This document shows positions 1-5,867 of a DNA stretch of 7,954 nucleotides, piece after piece. Numbering within the stretch: the first letter of the stretch is position 1; each line of letters begins with the position of its first letter. A program made the translations under genes and the position numbers. Origin of the DNA: Spirochaetales bacterium (lineage in GTDB: Bacteria; Spirochaetota; Spirochaetia; SZUA-6; DRHE01); NCBI GenBank assembly GCA_016935715.1, contig JAFGQJ010000175.1, positions 1 through 7,954 on the forward strand. The letters are read 5' to 3'. Under the pieces are notes generated by a model. That model saw only the letters and a program-made list of their open reading frames with translations, ran no database searches and was not told the origin of the DNA.

Positions 1-560
1 AGCTCGATGCCGGGGTTCGTACGGTGGCGCCGATGCAGGTGTACCTGGAGGAGATCCGTTCGCCCTACAACGTCGGCGCCATCTTTCGCTCATCCGAAGC
101 CTTCGCCGTCGAACAGCTGCTGCTCTCTCCGCTGACAGCCTCTCCACTGCACCCGCGGGCGCTGAAGTCGGCCCGGGGCGCAATCAAAATCATGCCCTGG
201 CGCTTTGCCGAGCTGTCCGAGCTGGCCGGGTTGGAGAACCGCAGCGGAATATTTGCCCTGGAAGTGGGCGGAACGCATCTGGGGGATTTCCGTTTTCCCG
301 AGCGGGGTATCATGCTGGTGGGATCCGAAGAGCTTGGCCTGAGCCCGGAAAGCCTGGCTCTGGCAGCTGACGGGGCGGGCCGGGTTACCATTCCCATGGC
401 CGGAGCCAAACGATCGCTCAACGTAGCGGTGGCTGCTGGCATCGTCCTGCAGGCCTGGTATTCCTCCGTCATGGGTCGGCGAAATGAACCGAGCGCCACG
501 GAAGAAAAGAGGCATACCACGCCTGGGAATACTGCCACAGACGAACCATCCGTCCTTTGA
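1..560 (+). CDS. SpoU/TrmH-family RNA 2'-O-methyltransferase, 5'-truncated by window edge
   Basis: This is an S-adenosylmethionine-dependent methyltransferase of the SPOUT superfamily, which 2'-O-methylates ribose in tRNA or rRNA in the cytoplasm. All three SpoU motifs are visible: motif 1 NVGAIFRSSEAF (from base 69, with the Asn, Arg and Glu), motif 2 LVGSEELGLS (about 315-344), and motif 3 IPMAG...SLNVAVAAG (about 390-440). Motifs 2 and 3 form the trefoil knot that binds the cofactor. The frame stays open to the left edge (first full codon at base 3), and the GTG at 24 has no convincing ribosome binding site. I therefore treat the gene as partial, with an N-terminal substrate-binding part probably lost outside the window. 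The knot domain ends near base 465. The last 30 or so residues (MGRRNEPSATEE... to the stop at 558-560) look unconserved and overlap the opposite gene. Family assignment is firm; the RNA target cannot be told. Confidence 0.9.
   Translation, partial: LDAGVRTVAPMQVYLEEIRSPYNVGAIFRSSEAFAVEQLLLSPLTASPLHPRALKSARGAIKIMPWRFAELSELAGLENRSGIFALEVGGTHLGDFRFPERGIMLVGSEELGLSPESLALAADGAGRVTIPMAGAKRSLNVAVAAGIVLQAWYSSVMGRRNEPSATEEKRHTTPGNTATDEPSVL
450..525. repeat. Imperfect 17-bp inverted repeat at the convergent gene ends
   Basis: The left arm CAGGCCTGGTATTCCTC (450-466) is the reverse complement of the right arm GAGGCATACCACGCCTG (509-525) at 15 of 17 positions, with a 42-nt loop. The right arm lies inside the 92-bp overlap of the two convergent genes and the left arm sits just before it, in the methyltransferase knot domain. 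Each gene therefore encodes a Gln-Ala-Trp-Tyr stretch from the same motif read on its own strand. Transcripts from either strand could fold this stem. No T-tract follows on either side, so it is not a standard intrinsic terminator. It may be chance or a folding element between opposing transcripts. Confidence 0.6.
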
Positions 561-783
561 TCATCTTGTTCAGCATGGGCTCGATGGTTTCCAGCAGCTC
601 CCGCGGGACGTCCCGAAGCGAAGCAAGCAGGATCGAGCGGGGCAGCAGTGCGGACAGCTCCCGGTCCGGGAGAAAGGCTACATGCTGCTGACCGTCTGTA
701 TCGCACACGGTGAGCTGCACCCTGAGGCGGCTGCCCCGGATCAGCGGCCGCACGGTTTCGATACGACCCTTGTGTCTGTTCAT
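469..783 (-). CDS. Small hypothetical protein, 104 aa
   Basis: I do not recognise this protein family. The 104-residue product has no signal peptide, no membrane segment and no cysteine pair (one Cys, C27). The N-terminal third is basic and beta-like (MNRHKGRIETVRPL...RVQLTVCD). The middle is leucine-rich and probably helical (RELSALLPRSILLASLRDV). The C-terminus is aromatic (LWQYSQAWYASFLPW). The ATG at 783 has a good ribosome binding site, AGGGGG at 790-795 with a 6-nt spacer, which favours this strand over the antisense open frame at 484-810. A TACAAT element (804-809) could be a -10 box, but I see no matching -35. The gene is 136 nt downstream of the osmC-like gene and ends 92 bp inside the convergent methyltransferase gene. 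It is probably a real gene; the function is unknown. Confidence 0.65.
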   Translation of the reverse strand: MNRHKGRIETVRPLIRGSRLRVQLTVCDTDGQQHVAFLPDRELSALLPRSILLASLRDVPRELLETIEPMLNKMIKGRMVRLWQYSQAWYASFLPWRSVHFADP

Positions 784-919
784 GACGAACCCCCTGTGGC
801 GATATTGTAGCCGGGTGAACCGCCCTTGGCCGGCTGCATTGTGAATAACGGGGATTCTTTACGTGTTGCTTCGGTTTTTGTCCGGGATTTTTGCTGAACC
901 GGCCAACCCGAAAGGGTGA
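784..919. other. Intergenic region between osmC-like gene and 104-aa gene
   Basis: This is the longest gap in the window (136 bp). It contains an inverted repeat, AGCCGG (809-814) with CCGGCT (830-835) around a 15-nt loop, and a small CCC-GAAA-GGG hairpin near 907-916 just after the osmC-like stop. Neither is followed by a T-tract on either strand, so no intrinsic terminator can be called. Minus-strand TACAAT (804-809) resembles a -10 box for the 104-aa gene but lacks a recognisable -35. No further open frame with a ribosome binding site is apparent. Confidence 0.4.
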
Positions 920-1339
920 TCAGTCGGGATTCAGTACGATCTCGTGCCGCAGGTTGGCCGCTTTCGACAGCATGTAGTGGACTGCGCAGTACTTGTCCAC
1001 CGACAGGCCGACGGCCTTCTCGATCTTGCCTCGATCCAATTCGGCGCCGTGGAAGATGTAGCGGATGAGGATATCGGTGTAGCACTTCGGGTGATCATCG
1101 GCCAGCTTACCCTCTATTTCCAGCTTGAAACGATCGAAGGGAACCTTCATCTTTCCCAAAAGGGACACCACGTCCATGCCCGTGCATCCGGCCAGAGAGG
1201 AGAGGAGCAGCCCTTTGGGCTGCGGACCCTTGTTTCTGCCGCCGAACTGCTCGTCGGCATCGACGATGAAATGGTGTCCATCCAGCTCCACATCGAAGGC
1301 CATGCCTTCGGTCCAGCTTACGACGGTATTGTGAGCCAC
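920..1339 (-). CDS. OsmC/Ohr-family protein (YhfA-like thiol peroxidase fold)
   Basis: Members of the OsmC family are cytoplasmic dimers that reduce organic or fatty-acid hydroperoxides using two conserved cysteines. The 139-residue length is normal for the family. The two cysteines are in the expected places: C52 in LLSSLAGCTGMD at the start of the long central helix, and C118 in VDKYCAVHYML. The 'GLLLSSLAGCTGMDVVSLLGKM' region and the short loops resemble the YhfA-like branch more than classical Ohr. A third Cys (C86) is not a family residue. The start is GTG (1337-1339), fixed by AGGAGG at 1345-1350 with a 5-nt spacer. The gene follows the glutaredoxin by 26 nt and almost certainly shares its transcript, so a glutathione- or thiol-linked peroxide role is a reasonable inference. 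Branches of the family without proven peroxidase activity exist. Confidence 0.88.
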   Translation of the reverse strand: MAHNTVVSWTEGMAFDVELDGHHFIVDADEQFGGRNKGPQPKGLLLSSLAGCTGMDVVSLLGKMKVPFDRFKLEIEGKLADDHPKCYTDILIRYIFHGAELDRGKIEKAVGLSVDKYCAVHYMLSKAANLRHEIVLNPD

Positions 1340-1344
1340 AGTTT

Positions 1345-1350
1345 CCTCCT
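1345..1350 (-). promoter_or_regulatory. Ribosome binding site of the osmC-like gene
   Basis: AGGAGG on the minus strand sits 5 nt before GTG at 1337-1339. It decides this non-ATG start. Confidence 0.8.
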
Positions 1351-1365
1351 CTCCGGATCGCGATG

Positions 1366-1596
1366 CTATCGCCTCAGGGCGCGTTCTATCTCCGGCTGGT
1401 TGAATCCTACGATGATTTTGCCGTGCACATCAATGACCGGTACGCCCATCTGACCGGACTTCCGCACCATCTCCTCCGCTTTCCTCTGATCCGCCGCCAC
1501 ATTGTATTCGGTGAAGGGAATGTGTTTTTCACGAAAGTACTGCTTCGCCTTCGTACAGAATCCGCAGCTGGGTGTCGAGTACAGGATTATCGACAT
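1366..1596 (-). CDS. Glutaredoxin-like protein (YruB/NrdH-like), CGFC active site
   Basis: This is a small thioredoxin-fold dithiol oxidoreductase of 76 residues, cytoplasmic, the usual size for single-domain NrdH/YruB-type glutaredoxins. The visible landmarks are the first beta strand SIILYST, the redox motif C11-G-F-C14 at the head of helix 1, the cis-proline loop GQMGVPV with P53, and the Gly-Phe of IIVGF (G64-F65) before the last helix. It would exchange electrons with glutathione or thioredoxin reductase; which one cannot be read from the sequence. The ATG at 1594-1596 is preceded by AGGAGG (1602-1607) at 5 nt. The stop (1366-1368) is 26 nt from the osmC-like start, giving a two-gene redox unit. 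It is 69 nt downstream of the MFS gene across an AT-rich gap that may hold its own promoter. Confidence 0.9.
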   Translation of the reverse strand: MSIILYSTPSCGFCTKAKQYFREKHIPFTEYNVAADQRKAEEMVRKSGQMGVPVIDVHGKIIVGFNQPEIERALRR

Positions 1597-1601
1597 TGTT
1601 T

Positions 1602-1607
1602 CCTCCT
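1602..1607 (-). promoter_or_regulatory. Ribosome binding site of the glutaredoxin gene
   Basis: AGGAGG sits 5 nt before the ATG. The 10-nt string AGGAGGAAAC is identical at the osmC-like start, with the same spacing. Confidence 0.8.
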
Positions 1608-1640
1608 GTTATCAGGGAACTGGCTTCCAAATGCATCCAA

Positions 1641-1669
1641 AAAGTAATATATAGAAAAATCAAAGTCAA
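1641..1669 (-). promoter_or_regulatory. Possible promoter for glutaredoxin-osmC
   Basis: The gap between the MFS stop and the glutaredoxin is markedly AT-rich within GC-rich surroundings. On the minus strand TTGACT (1664-1669, overlapping the MFS stop codon) matches a -35 box at 5 of 6. At 17 nt a weak -10, TACTTT (1641-1646), follows; a better TATATT nearby is too close to the -35. The call is tentative and read-through from the MFS gene remains possible. Confidence 0.3.
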
Positions 1670-2928
1670 GGTTTGCTCTTACCAGCCGGGATCCTCCTTT
1701 TCCGGGCACGCTTCTCGACTAGGTGGAGACCCAGCAGCAGAACGGCGGCGACCATGGACAGCCCTAGACAGAGAGGCCATATCCGGTACAGGCTGAACCG
1801 TTCGATGAACCGTGCGGAGAGGGGAGGTCCCAGAGCGAATCCGCTCCACATGATGATCGGTGCGACCGCGTTGATCCGGGCCCGGTGGGTGATCGGCGAA
1901 TGGTTGGCCACGTATGCGCTGGTGTTGGTTGCTTCCAGGATCTCCCCAACGGTCCAGATCAGGGTGGAGAGCAGAAACAGGGGCAGTGTGCGCAGCACCC
2001 CGATCATTCCGAATCCCGCCGCAAAGAACAGGCTGGAGACGGCCACGGTCAGGGCCGGCTGGATGCGGTCCGTGGTGTGGATCAGGAAAGTGGTGAGGAC
2101 GATGACCACTACGGCATTGAAGCTCATGATCGTCCCGTACATCCGGGCGCCGCCCTCCCCGAAAACCTCGGACAGCTGCAGCGGCAGACCGAAGGCCGTC
2201 TGGGAGTAGACGAACGAGAGAATCACGTGGATGAACATGAAGGCAACCAGGAACGGCCTTTTTACAAGGACCTTGATCAGGGATCCCCGCTCGGCTCTTT
2301 CGCTGCCGCGGTCCCGGGCGAAGCTCTCCGCTATCTGGGTTTCTGTCGGCGCAGACTCCCTGATGAATGCGGCGATCAGGATGACGGCAATGCCTGTGGT
2401 GATCGCATCGCCGAGGAAGATCCAGGCCAGGTGGAGGGTGAAGAGGAATCCGGCGATCATGGGTCCCAGAGCGAACCCGATATTGTGGGACAGGTACAGC
2501 AGGCTGAAAGCCCTCTTGCGCCGCTCGGCCGTGGTCAGATCGGTGATCATGGCGTCGTTGACCGGTTCGGCCGCTCCCTGCAGGAAGGAGGAACCGATCA
2601 GTAGCCAGGGTATGATCCGCGATACGCCCAGGAAGGCGCAGGGAACCAGGGCGGCTGCAGCCAGGGATTGGAAAATAACGAGGATTTGTTTGCGCCCGAC
2701 CTTGTCAGCGATCCTGCCGCCCAGCAGGGAACCGGGCACCCAGGCTGCGGCGGAGAGCATGACGTAGGTGCCCGCCTCCACCGGATCCATGCCGATCTTC
2801 TGAGTGAGGAACATGGTAAGGAAGGGATGCACGAAATGCCCGATGCTGTTGACCACCTGGGCCAGACACAGTAAGTAGATGCTGCGGTCCAATCCCCGGT
2901 AGGTGCCGAGCAGCTTGCGGATGTTCAT
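1666..2928 (-). CDS. MFS transporter, DHA1-like drug/efflux type
   Basis: This is a polytopic inner-membrane transporter of the major facilitator superfamily, at a normal length (420 residues) for the 12-helix drug:H+ antiporter group. Helix 1 begins near residue 17. Motif A between helices 2 and 3 is intact: GGRIADKVGRK (70-80, with D75, G78 and R79-K80). The family's antiporter motif C appears in helix 5 as GFALGPMIAG (151-160). A hydrophilic central loop lies at about 190-222, followed by the second helix bundle, ending in a very basic cytoplasmic tail (EKRARKRR...). The start is ATG (2926-2928), with only a weak upstream AAGAG-type binding site. The gene begins 37 nt after the HDOD gene on the same strand, so co-transcription is likely. 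Motif C points to export rather than uptake; the substrate cannot be inferred. Confidence 0.88.
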   Translation of the reverse strand: MNIRKLLGTYRGLDRSIYLLCLAQVVNSIGHFVHPFLTMFLTQKIGMDPVEAGTYVMLSAAAWVPGSLLGGRIADKVGRKQILVIFQSLAAAALVPCAFLGVSRIIPWLLIGSSFLQGAAEPVNDAMITDLTTAERRKRAFSLLYLSHNIGFALGPMIAGFLFTLHLAWIFLGDAITTGIAVILIAAFIRESAPTETQIAESFARDRGSERAERGSLIKVLVKRPFLVAFMFIHVILSFVYSQTAFGLPLQLSEVFGEGGARMYGTIMSFNAVVVIVLTTFLIHTTDRIQPALTVAVSSLFFAAGFGMIGVLRTLPLFLLSTLIWTVGEILEATNTSAYVANHSPITHRARINAVAPIIMWSGFALGPPLSARFIERFSLYRIWPLCLGLSMVAAVLLLGLHLVEKRARKRRIPAGKSKP

Positions 2929-2965
2929 GGGACTGGTTTCTCTTGTGCTCCGGGATCGGTGGAGT

Positions 2966-4528
2966 CTAGAAGCGGGATCGCTGCTGGTCGAAGGCGTCGG
3001 CCAGCCGGTTCTGAATGCGCAGCAGCTGCTCTTCGTTCTGGATTCCGAAGTCGCCCAGGACCCAGCGCTCCATCTGATCGAACACGATCATCTCCTGCTC
3101 CAGACCCGTCATGGCATTGGCCAGATAGACGCTGAATACGATATCCCGATTTTGATCCTTGCACTCCAGAGGTGCATGGTGAAAGCGGATGGCGTCCACC
3201 AGCTGCTCCGGGAAGTTCCACTTCTCGGCGATCAGAGCCCCCACTTCGGCGTGGTTCATGCCGGCTGCGAAGTTTTCCAGCATATTCGACGGGATTTCCT
3301 TCTCCCTGCAGAAGCCGCGAATTCGTTCCAGCAGGTCCGGATGCAGAGAGGCCAGGATGATTTTTCCCAGGTCGTGGAGAATCCCTCCGACATACACGTC
3401 GTCGAGAATCTCCTTGCGGCGGCGGAAGCTCTTGGCCAGATTATAGGCATAGAAGGCGGTGCGGTAGGAATGCTGCCACAGTTCCCGCATCTCCCGGTAT
3501 TTTTGGCCCAGGATCTTCTGCGTTCCGTGGGTGTAGAGCAGGTTCCGTACTCCCTTCATGCCCACCAGCTTGACCGCCTCCACGATGTTGTCCACCCTTT
3601 TGGGCAGCATGAACTGGGCGGAGTTGACCAGTTTGAGCAGATCCGCGGTCAGCATCGGGTCCGTGGAGATCTGCCGGGCGATGTCGGTGATTTCCGACTC
3701 GGGGTCGGCGATCAGCCGCTGGAGATGCAGGATGTTGTCGGGAAACTGGGGCAGCTCCTTGACCTCCCGGATGATCTCCTGGGTCAGGGCGTCCATCTTC
3801 TCCACCTGGATCTCATTGAAGGGAATGGTCAAGGTGGCTACGGTCTCCCCGTCCTCCACGTCGATGGCGAAGGACTCCTCGTCCAGGCCGATCTTCTTCA
3901 GCATCAGGATCAGGATGACGATTCCCAGCCCGGCGCCTTCGGTCTGGTCGAGCACCGTAGCGAAGGCCTCCTCCATGCTGGTGAAGGCCCGTGAGCGGGC
4001 AATCCTGTCGAAGATGCGGATCTGCTCGATTTTCGTGATTTCCACGTTGTTGCGTACCGAGATGGAGAAAGTCTTTTCACGGGTGTGGTACACGATTTTG
4101 AGGTACAATCCCAGCTCTTTCTGCTTCTGGAGGTAGTGATCGATATTTTCCAGCGTGTCCTCCTTGAAGCTCTTCATCCCCTCGGCGTAGTGCTGGGGAT
4201 TGTGCAGGTCCAGACCTCTCTCGTGGAAATAGGCCCGTTTGGTGTTGGCCTTCTTCGCGTTGACTGCAAGCTCCCGCAGGCAGTAGGACAGCTGATCCTT
4301 GATCTCCGAAAATCCGAGCTCCCCCAGGAAAATTTTGAGTACCTCGTCCAGATACTCTTCGGTGTCATGAGGAAGGGTGAAGGTCTTGAAGCTCAGAGGA
4401 ACGGAATTGTGAGCGGCCCGTTTTACTTGTTCGACATTGACTTGCGGAGGCATCGATCCTTCCAGTTTTTTTCTGTATTTGAGAATATATTCCCGGCTGG
4501 TCGATGTCAAGCCAACGAGTTGATCCAC
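2966..4528 (-). CDS. Two-domain signalling protein: HATPase-like domain fused to HDOD
   Basis: This is a soluble 520-residue protein without a signal peptide or membrane helix. Residues about 60-240 resemble a GHKL/histidine-kinase ATPase fold: N-box LRELAVNAKKA (E86, N90), F-box-like RIFDRI (171-176), and G2 box TEGAGLGIVI (G198, G200, G202). The G1 box expected as DxGxG reads R-N-N-V-E near 159-163, so its key Asp is lost. No dimerisation/His-phosphorylation helix precedes it. Residues about 255-470 are an HDOD domain, starting at KELPQFPDNILHLQRLI and DPMLTADLLKLVNSAQF. Unlike many HDOD domains it keeps HD-type residues: H353, H385-D386 (LHDLGKI), H426 and H450-H451. The usual late Asp is N471 (VYLANAM). 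It probably acts as a regulatory scaffold. GTG 4528 has AGGAG at only 4 nt; ATG at residue 26 is an alternative. Confidence 0.85.
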   Translation of the reverse strand: MDQLVGLTSTSREYILKYRKKLEGSMPPQVNVEQVKRAAHNSVPLSFKTFTLPHDTEEYLDEVLKIFLGELGFSEIKDQLSYCLRELAVNAKKANTKRAYFHERGLDLHNPQHYAEGMKSFKEDTLENIDHYLQKQKELGLYLKIVYHTREKTFSISVRNNVEITKIEQIRIFDRIARSRAFTSMEEAFATVLDQTEGAGLGIVILILMLKKIGLDEESFAIDVEDGETVATLTIPFNEIQVEKMDALTQEIIREVKELPQFPDNILHLQRLIADPESEITDIARQISTDPMLTADLLKLVNSAQFMLPKRVDNIVEAVKLVGMKGVRNLLYTHGTQKILGQKYREMRELWQHSYRTAFYAYNLAKSFRRRKEILDDVYVGGILHDLGKIILASLHPDLLERIRGFCREKEIPSNMLENFAAGMNHAEVGALIAEKWNFPEQLVDAIRFHHAPLECKDQNRDIVFSVYLANAMTGLEQEMIVFDQMERWVLGDFGIQNEEQLLRIQNRLADAFDQQRSRF

Positions 4529-4548
4529 CTATCTCCTGCTGCTATAAT
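4520..4548 (+). promoter_or_regulatory. Sigma70-type promoter of the Nif3-lspA operon
   Basis: A perfect -10 TATAAT (4543-4548) is preceded at 17 nt by TTGATC (4520-4525), 4 of 6 to the -35 consensus. A start site about 7 nt downstream falls at 4553-4557, essentially on the Nif3 ATG. The -35 lies inside the first codons of the divergent HDOD gene, and that gene's ribosome binding site lies in the spacer. Confidence 0.75.
4533..4537 (-). promoter_or_regulatory. Ribosome binding site of the HDOD gene
   Basis: Minus-strand AGGAG sits 4 nt before GTG at 4526-4528. The spacing is short but this is the best site in the region, and it supports the GTG over the internal ATG 25 codons later, which has AAGGA about 3 nt upstream. 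Confidence 0.55.
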
Positions 4549-4556
4549 GAGCGACC

Positions 4557-5318
4557 ATGCACCTGGGGGAATTCGACATCCTGATCCGCCGACTTCTCGC
4601 ACTGGATGAGTTTCCCGGAGCCGATGTAGCCCTCAATGGGCTGCAGGTCACCCACCGCAGGGAGACAGTCGATAAGGTGGCCTTTGCCGTGGACGCCTGC
4701 CTGGAGAGCATCCGCCGGGCGGCGGATTGGGCGGCGGATTTGCTGTTCGTCCATCACGGGCTGTTCTGGGGCAGGCCCCTGGCGGTCACCGGGAACCACT
4801 ACAGGCGCCTGCGGGCGCTGATCGAGGCGGATCTTGCCCTGTACGCAGTCCATCTGCCCCTGGATATGCATCCGCAGCTGGGCAACAATGCCGGGTTGGC
4901 CCGAAGAATCGGTCTGCGGCAGCTCGAGCCTTTCGGGGAGTACAAGGGTACGAAAATCGGCCTCAAGGGCACGCTGCAGGAGGCCATGAGCCTGGAGCAG
5001 GTCGTGCGGGCCTGCTGCGGCGCTCACGAGCAGACCGTCCGAGTTCTGCCCTTCGGGCCCGAGACGGTCCGCACAGTGGGAGTGGTATCCGGGGGAGCGG
5101 CGGATGAAGCTTACCAGGCCATCGAGGAAAAACTCGATCTTTTCATTACCGGAGATGCGGATCACACGATCTATCATCACTGCCTGGAGGGCGCGGTCAA
5201 TGTGATCTTCGCGGGTCACTACGCAACCGAAACTGCCGGGGTCACCCGGTTGGCCGAACATCTGCAGAGGGAGACCGATCTGCAGACCCGGTTCTTCGAC
5301 ATCCCCACGGGACTGTGA
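4557..5318 (+). CDS. Nif3-like dinuclear metal centre protein (YbgI/DUF34 family)
   Basis: This is a near-universal cytoplasmic protein that in solved relatives forms a toroidal hexamer with two metal ions per subunit. The family is often labelled 'GTP cyclohydrolase I type 2', but its physiological reaction is unsettled. All metal ligands are present: the HHG motif (H66-H67 in LLFVHHGLFWG), D103 in HLPLD, and H221 and E225 in GHYATE. At 253 residues it is the short single-lobe form like E. coli YbgI, without the inserted PII-like domain of Gram-positive members. It is the first gene of a unit with lspA, 30 nt downstream. The ATG lies about 9 nt after a perfect -10 and has no Shine-Dalgarno, so the message is probably leaderless. 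No other in-frame start fits better. Confidence 0.92.
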   Translation: MHLGEFDILIRRLLALDEFPGADVALNGLQVTHRRETVDKVAFAVDACLESIRRAADWAADLLFVHHGLFWGRPLAVTGNHYRRLRALIEADLALYAVHLPLDMHPQLGNNAGLARRIGLRQLEPFGEYKGTKIGLKGTLQEAMSLEQVVRACCGAHEQTVRVLPFGPETVRTVGVVSGGAADEAYQAIEEKLDLFITGDADHTIYHHCLEGAVNVIFAGHYATETAGVTRLAEHLQRETDLQTRFFDIPTGL

Positions 5319-5333
5319 GCGCATCCGTCAGCT

Positions 5334-5339
5334 GGAGGG
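5334..5339 (+). promoter_or_regulatory. Ribosome binding site deciding the TTG start of lspA
   Basis: GGAGGG lies 9 nt before TTG at 5349-5351. No in-frame ATG or GTG precedes the first membrane helix, so TTG is the start. Confidence 0.75.
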
Positions 5340-5348
5340 TACACCGTC

Positions 5349-5867
5349 TTGAATCTGCGGAAAAAACTTCTTCCCCTCGCATTGACCGGAGGGATCGTAT
5401 TGGTGGATCAGATCGTCAAGTGGGCGGTCGCCCGGACACTTCCCTACGGGAAGCCGGTTCAAATCATCGGTGATTTCCTGCGCTTCACCTTCGTGCAGAA
5501 CCCGGTCCTTTCCTTCAGCATCGGCCGCGGCTTCGGGGATACGGGTCGGATCATCCTGACCATGGTGCTGCCCATGCTGGTCGTGGCGATCGTGCTGTAC
5601 TACTTCCTGGCGGCAAAGGATATCACCCAGGGCCAGCGCTGGATCCTGGCGGCGATCATGGGAGGGGGGCTGGGCAATCAGGTAGACCGGTACTTCCGGC
5701 CGCAGGGCGTGATCGATTTCATCGATTTCAAGTTCTATGGTATCTTCGGCTTCGAACGGTGGCCGGTATTCAACGTTGCCGATTCAACGGTCGTGGTGGC
5801 GGGGATTGCCCTGCTGATCAGCTACATCATTAGCGGAGTGAGGGATAAGAATGAACAAAAAAGTTAA
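5349..5867 (+). CDS. lspA: Lipoprotein signal peptidase (signal peptidase II)
   Basis: This inner-membrane aspartyl protease removes the signal peptide from prolipoproteins after the lipobox Cys has received its diacylglyceryl group. The 172 residues carry four hydrophobic segments (about 8-28, 66-88, 97-111 and 143-163). Conserved positions are D20 in VDQIVKW, N51, GGGLGNQVDR (105-114) and the catalytic pair D123 (VIDF) and D145 (FNVADS). Two things differ from E. coli-type enzymes. The NxGAAF box reads NPVLSF (51-56), and the aspartates are 22 residues apart because of an extra KFYGIFGFERWP stretch, instead of about 19 as I recall for P. aeruginosa LspA. I associate this form with spirochaetes. 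The start is TTG. It is the second gene of the Nif3 unit and overlaps the following membrane-protein gene by 17 nt. Confidence 0.95.
   Translation: MNLRKKLLPLALTGGIVLVDQIVKWAVARTLPYGKPVQIIGDFLRFTFVQNPVLSFSIGRGFGDTGRIILTMVLPMLVVAIVLYYFLAAKDITQGQRWILAAIMGGGLGNQVDRYFRPQGVIDFIDFKFYGIFGFERWPVFNVADSTVVVAGIALLISYIISGVRDKNEQKS

Noticed and set aside
484..810. Plus-strand frame of 108 codons opposite the 104-aa gene
   Set aside because: It has no ribosome binding site and a Pro/His/Gln-rich, shadow-like composition. The minus-strand ORF has a near-consensus binding site at 6 nt.
860..900. T-runs (GGTTTTTG, GATTTTTG) in the 784-919 gap as a possible plus-strand terminator
   Set aside because: No GC-rich stem immediately precedes either run, and the only plus-strand gene nearby ends 300 bases upstream.
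1885..2604. Plus-strand open frame of 239 codons opposite the MFS transporter
   Set aside because: It is extremely polar (Gly/Gln/Asp/Arg-rich), the expected complement of hydrophobic membrane-helix codons. MFS motifs A and C are on the other strand.
2903..3994. Plus-strand open frame of 363 codons opposite the HDOD gene
   Set aside because: It is rich in Gln/His/Asp/Leu with no recognisable domain. The minus strand encodes clear HATPase and HDOD motifs over the same bases.
4542..5324. Minus-strand open frame of 260 codons opposite the Nif3-like gene
   Set aside because: The plus strand has all the metal-ligand motifs of Nif3. The antisense frame shows no domain and has shadow composition.
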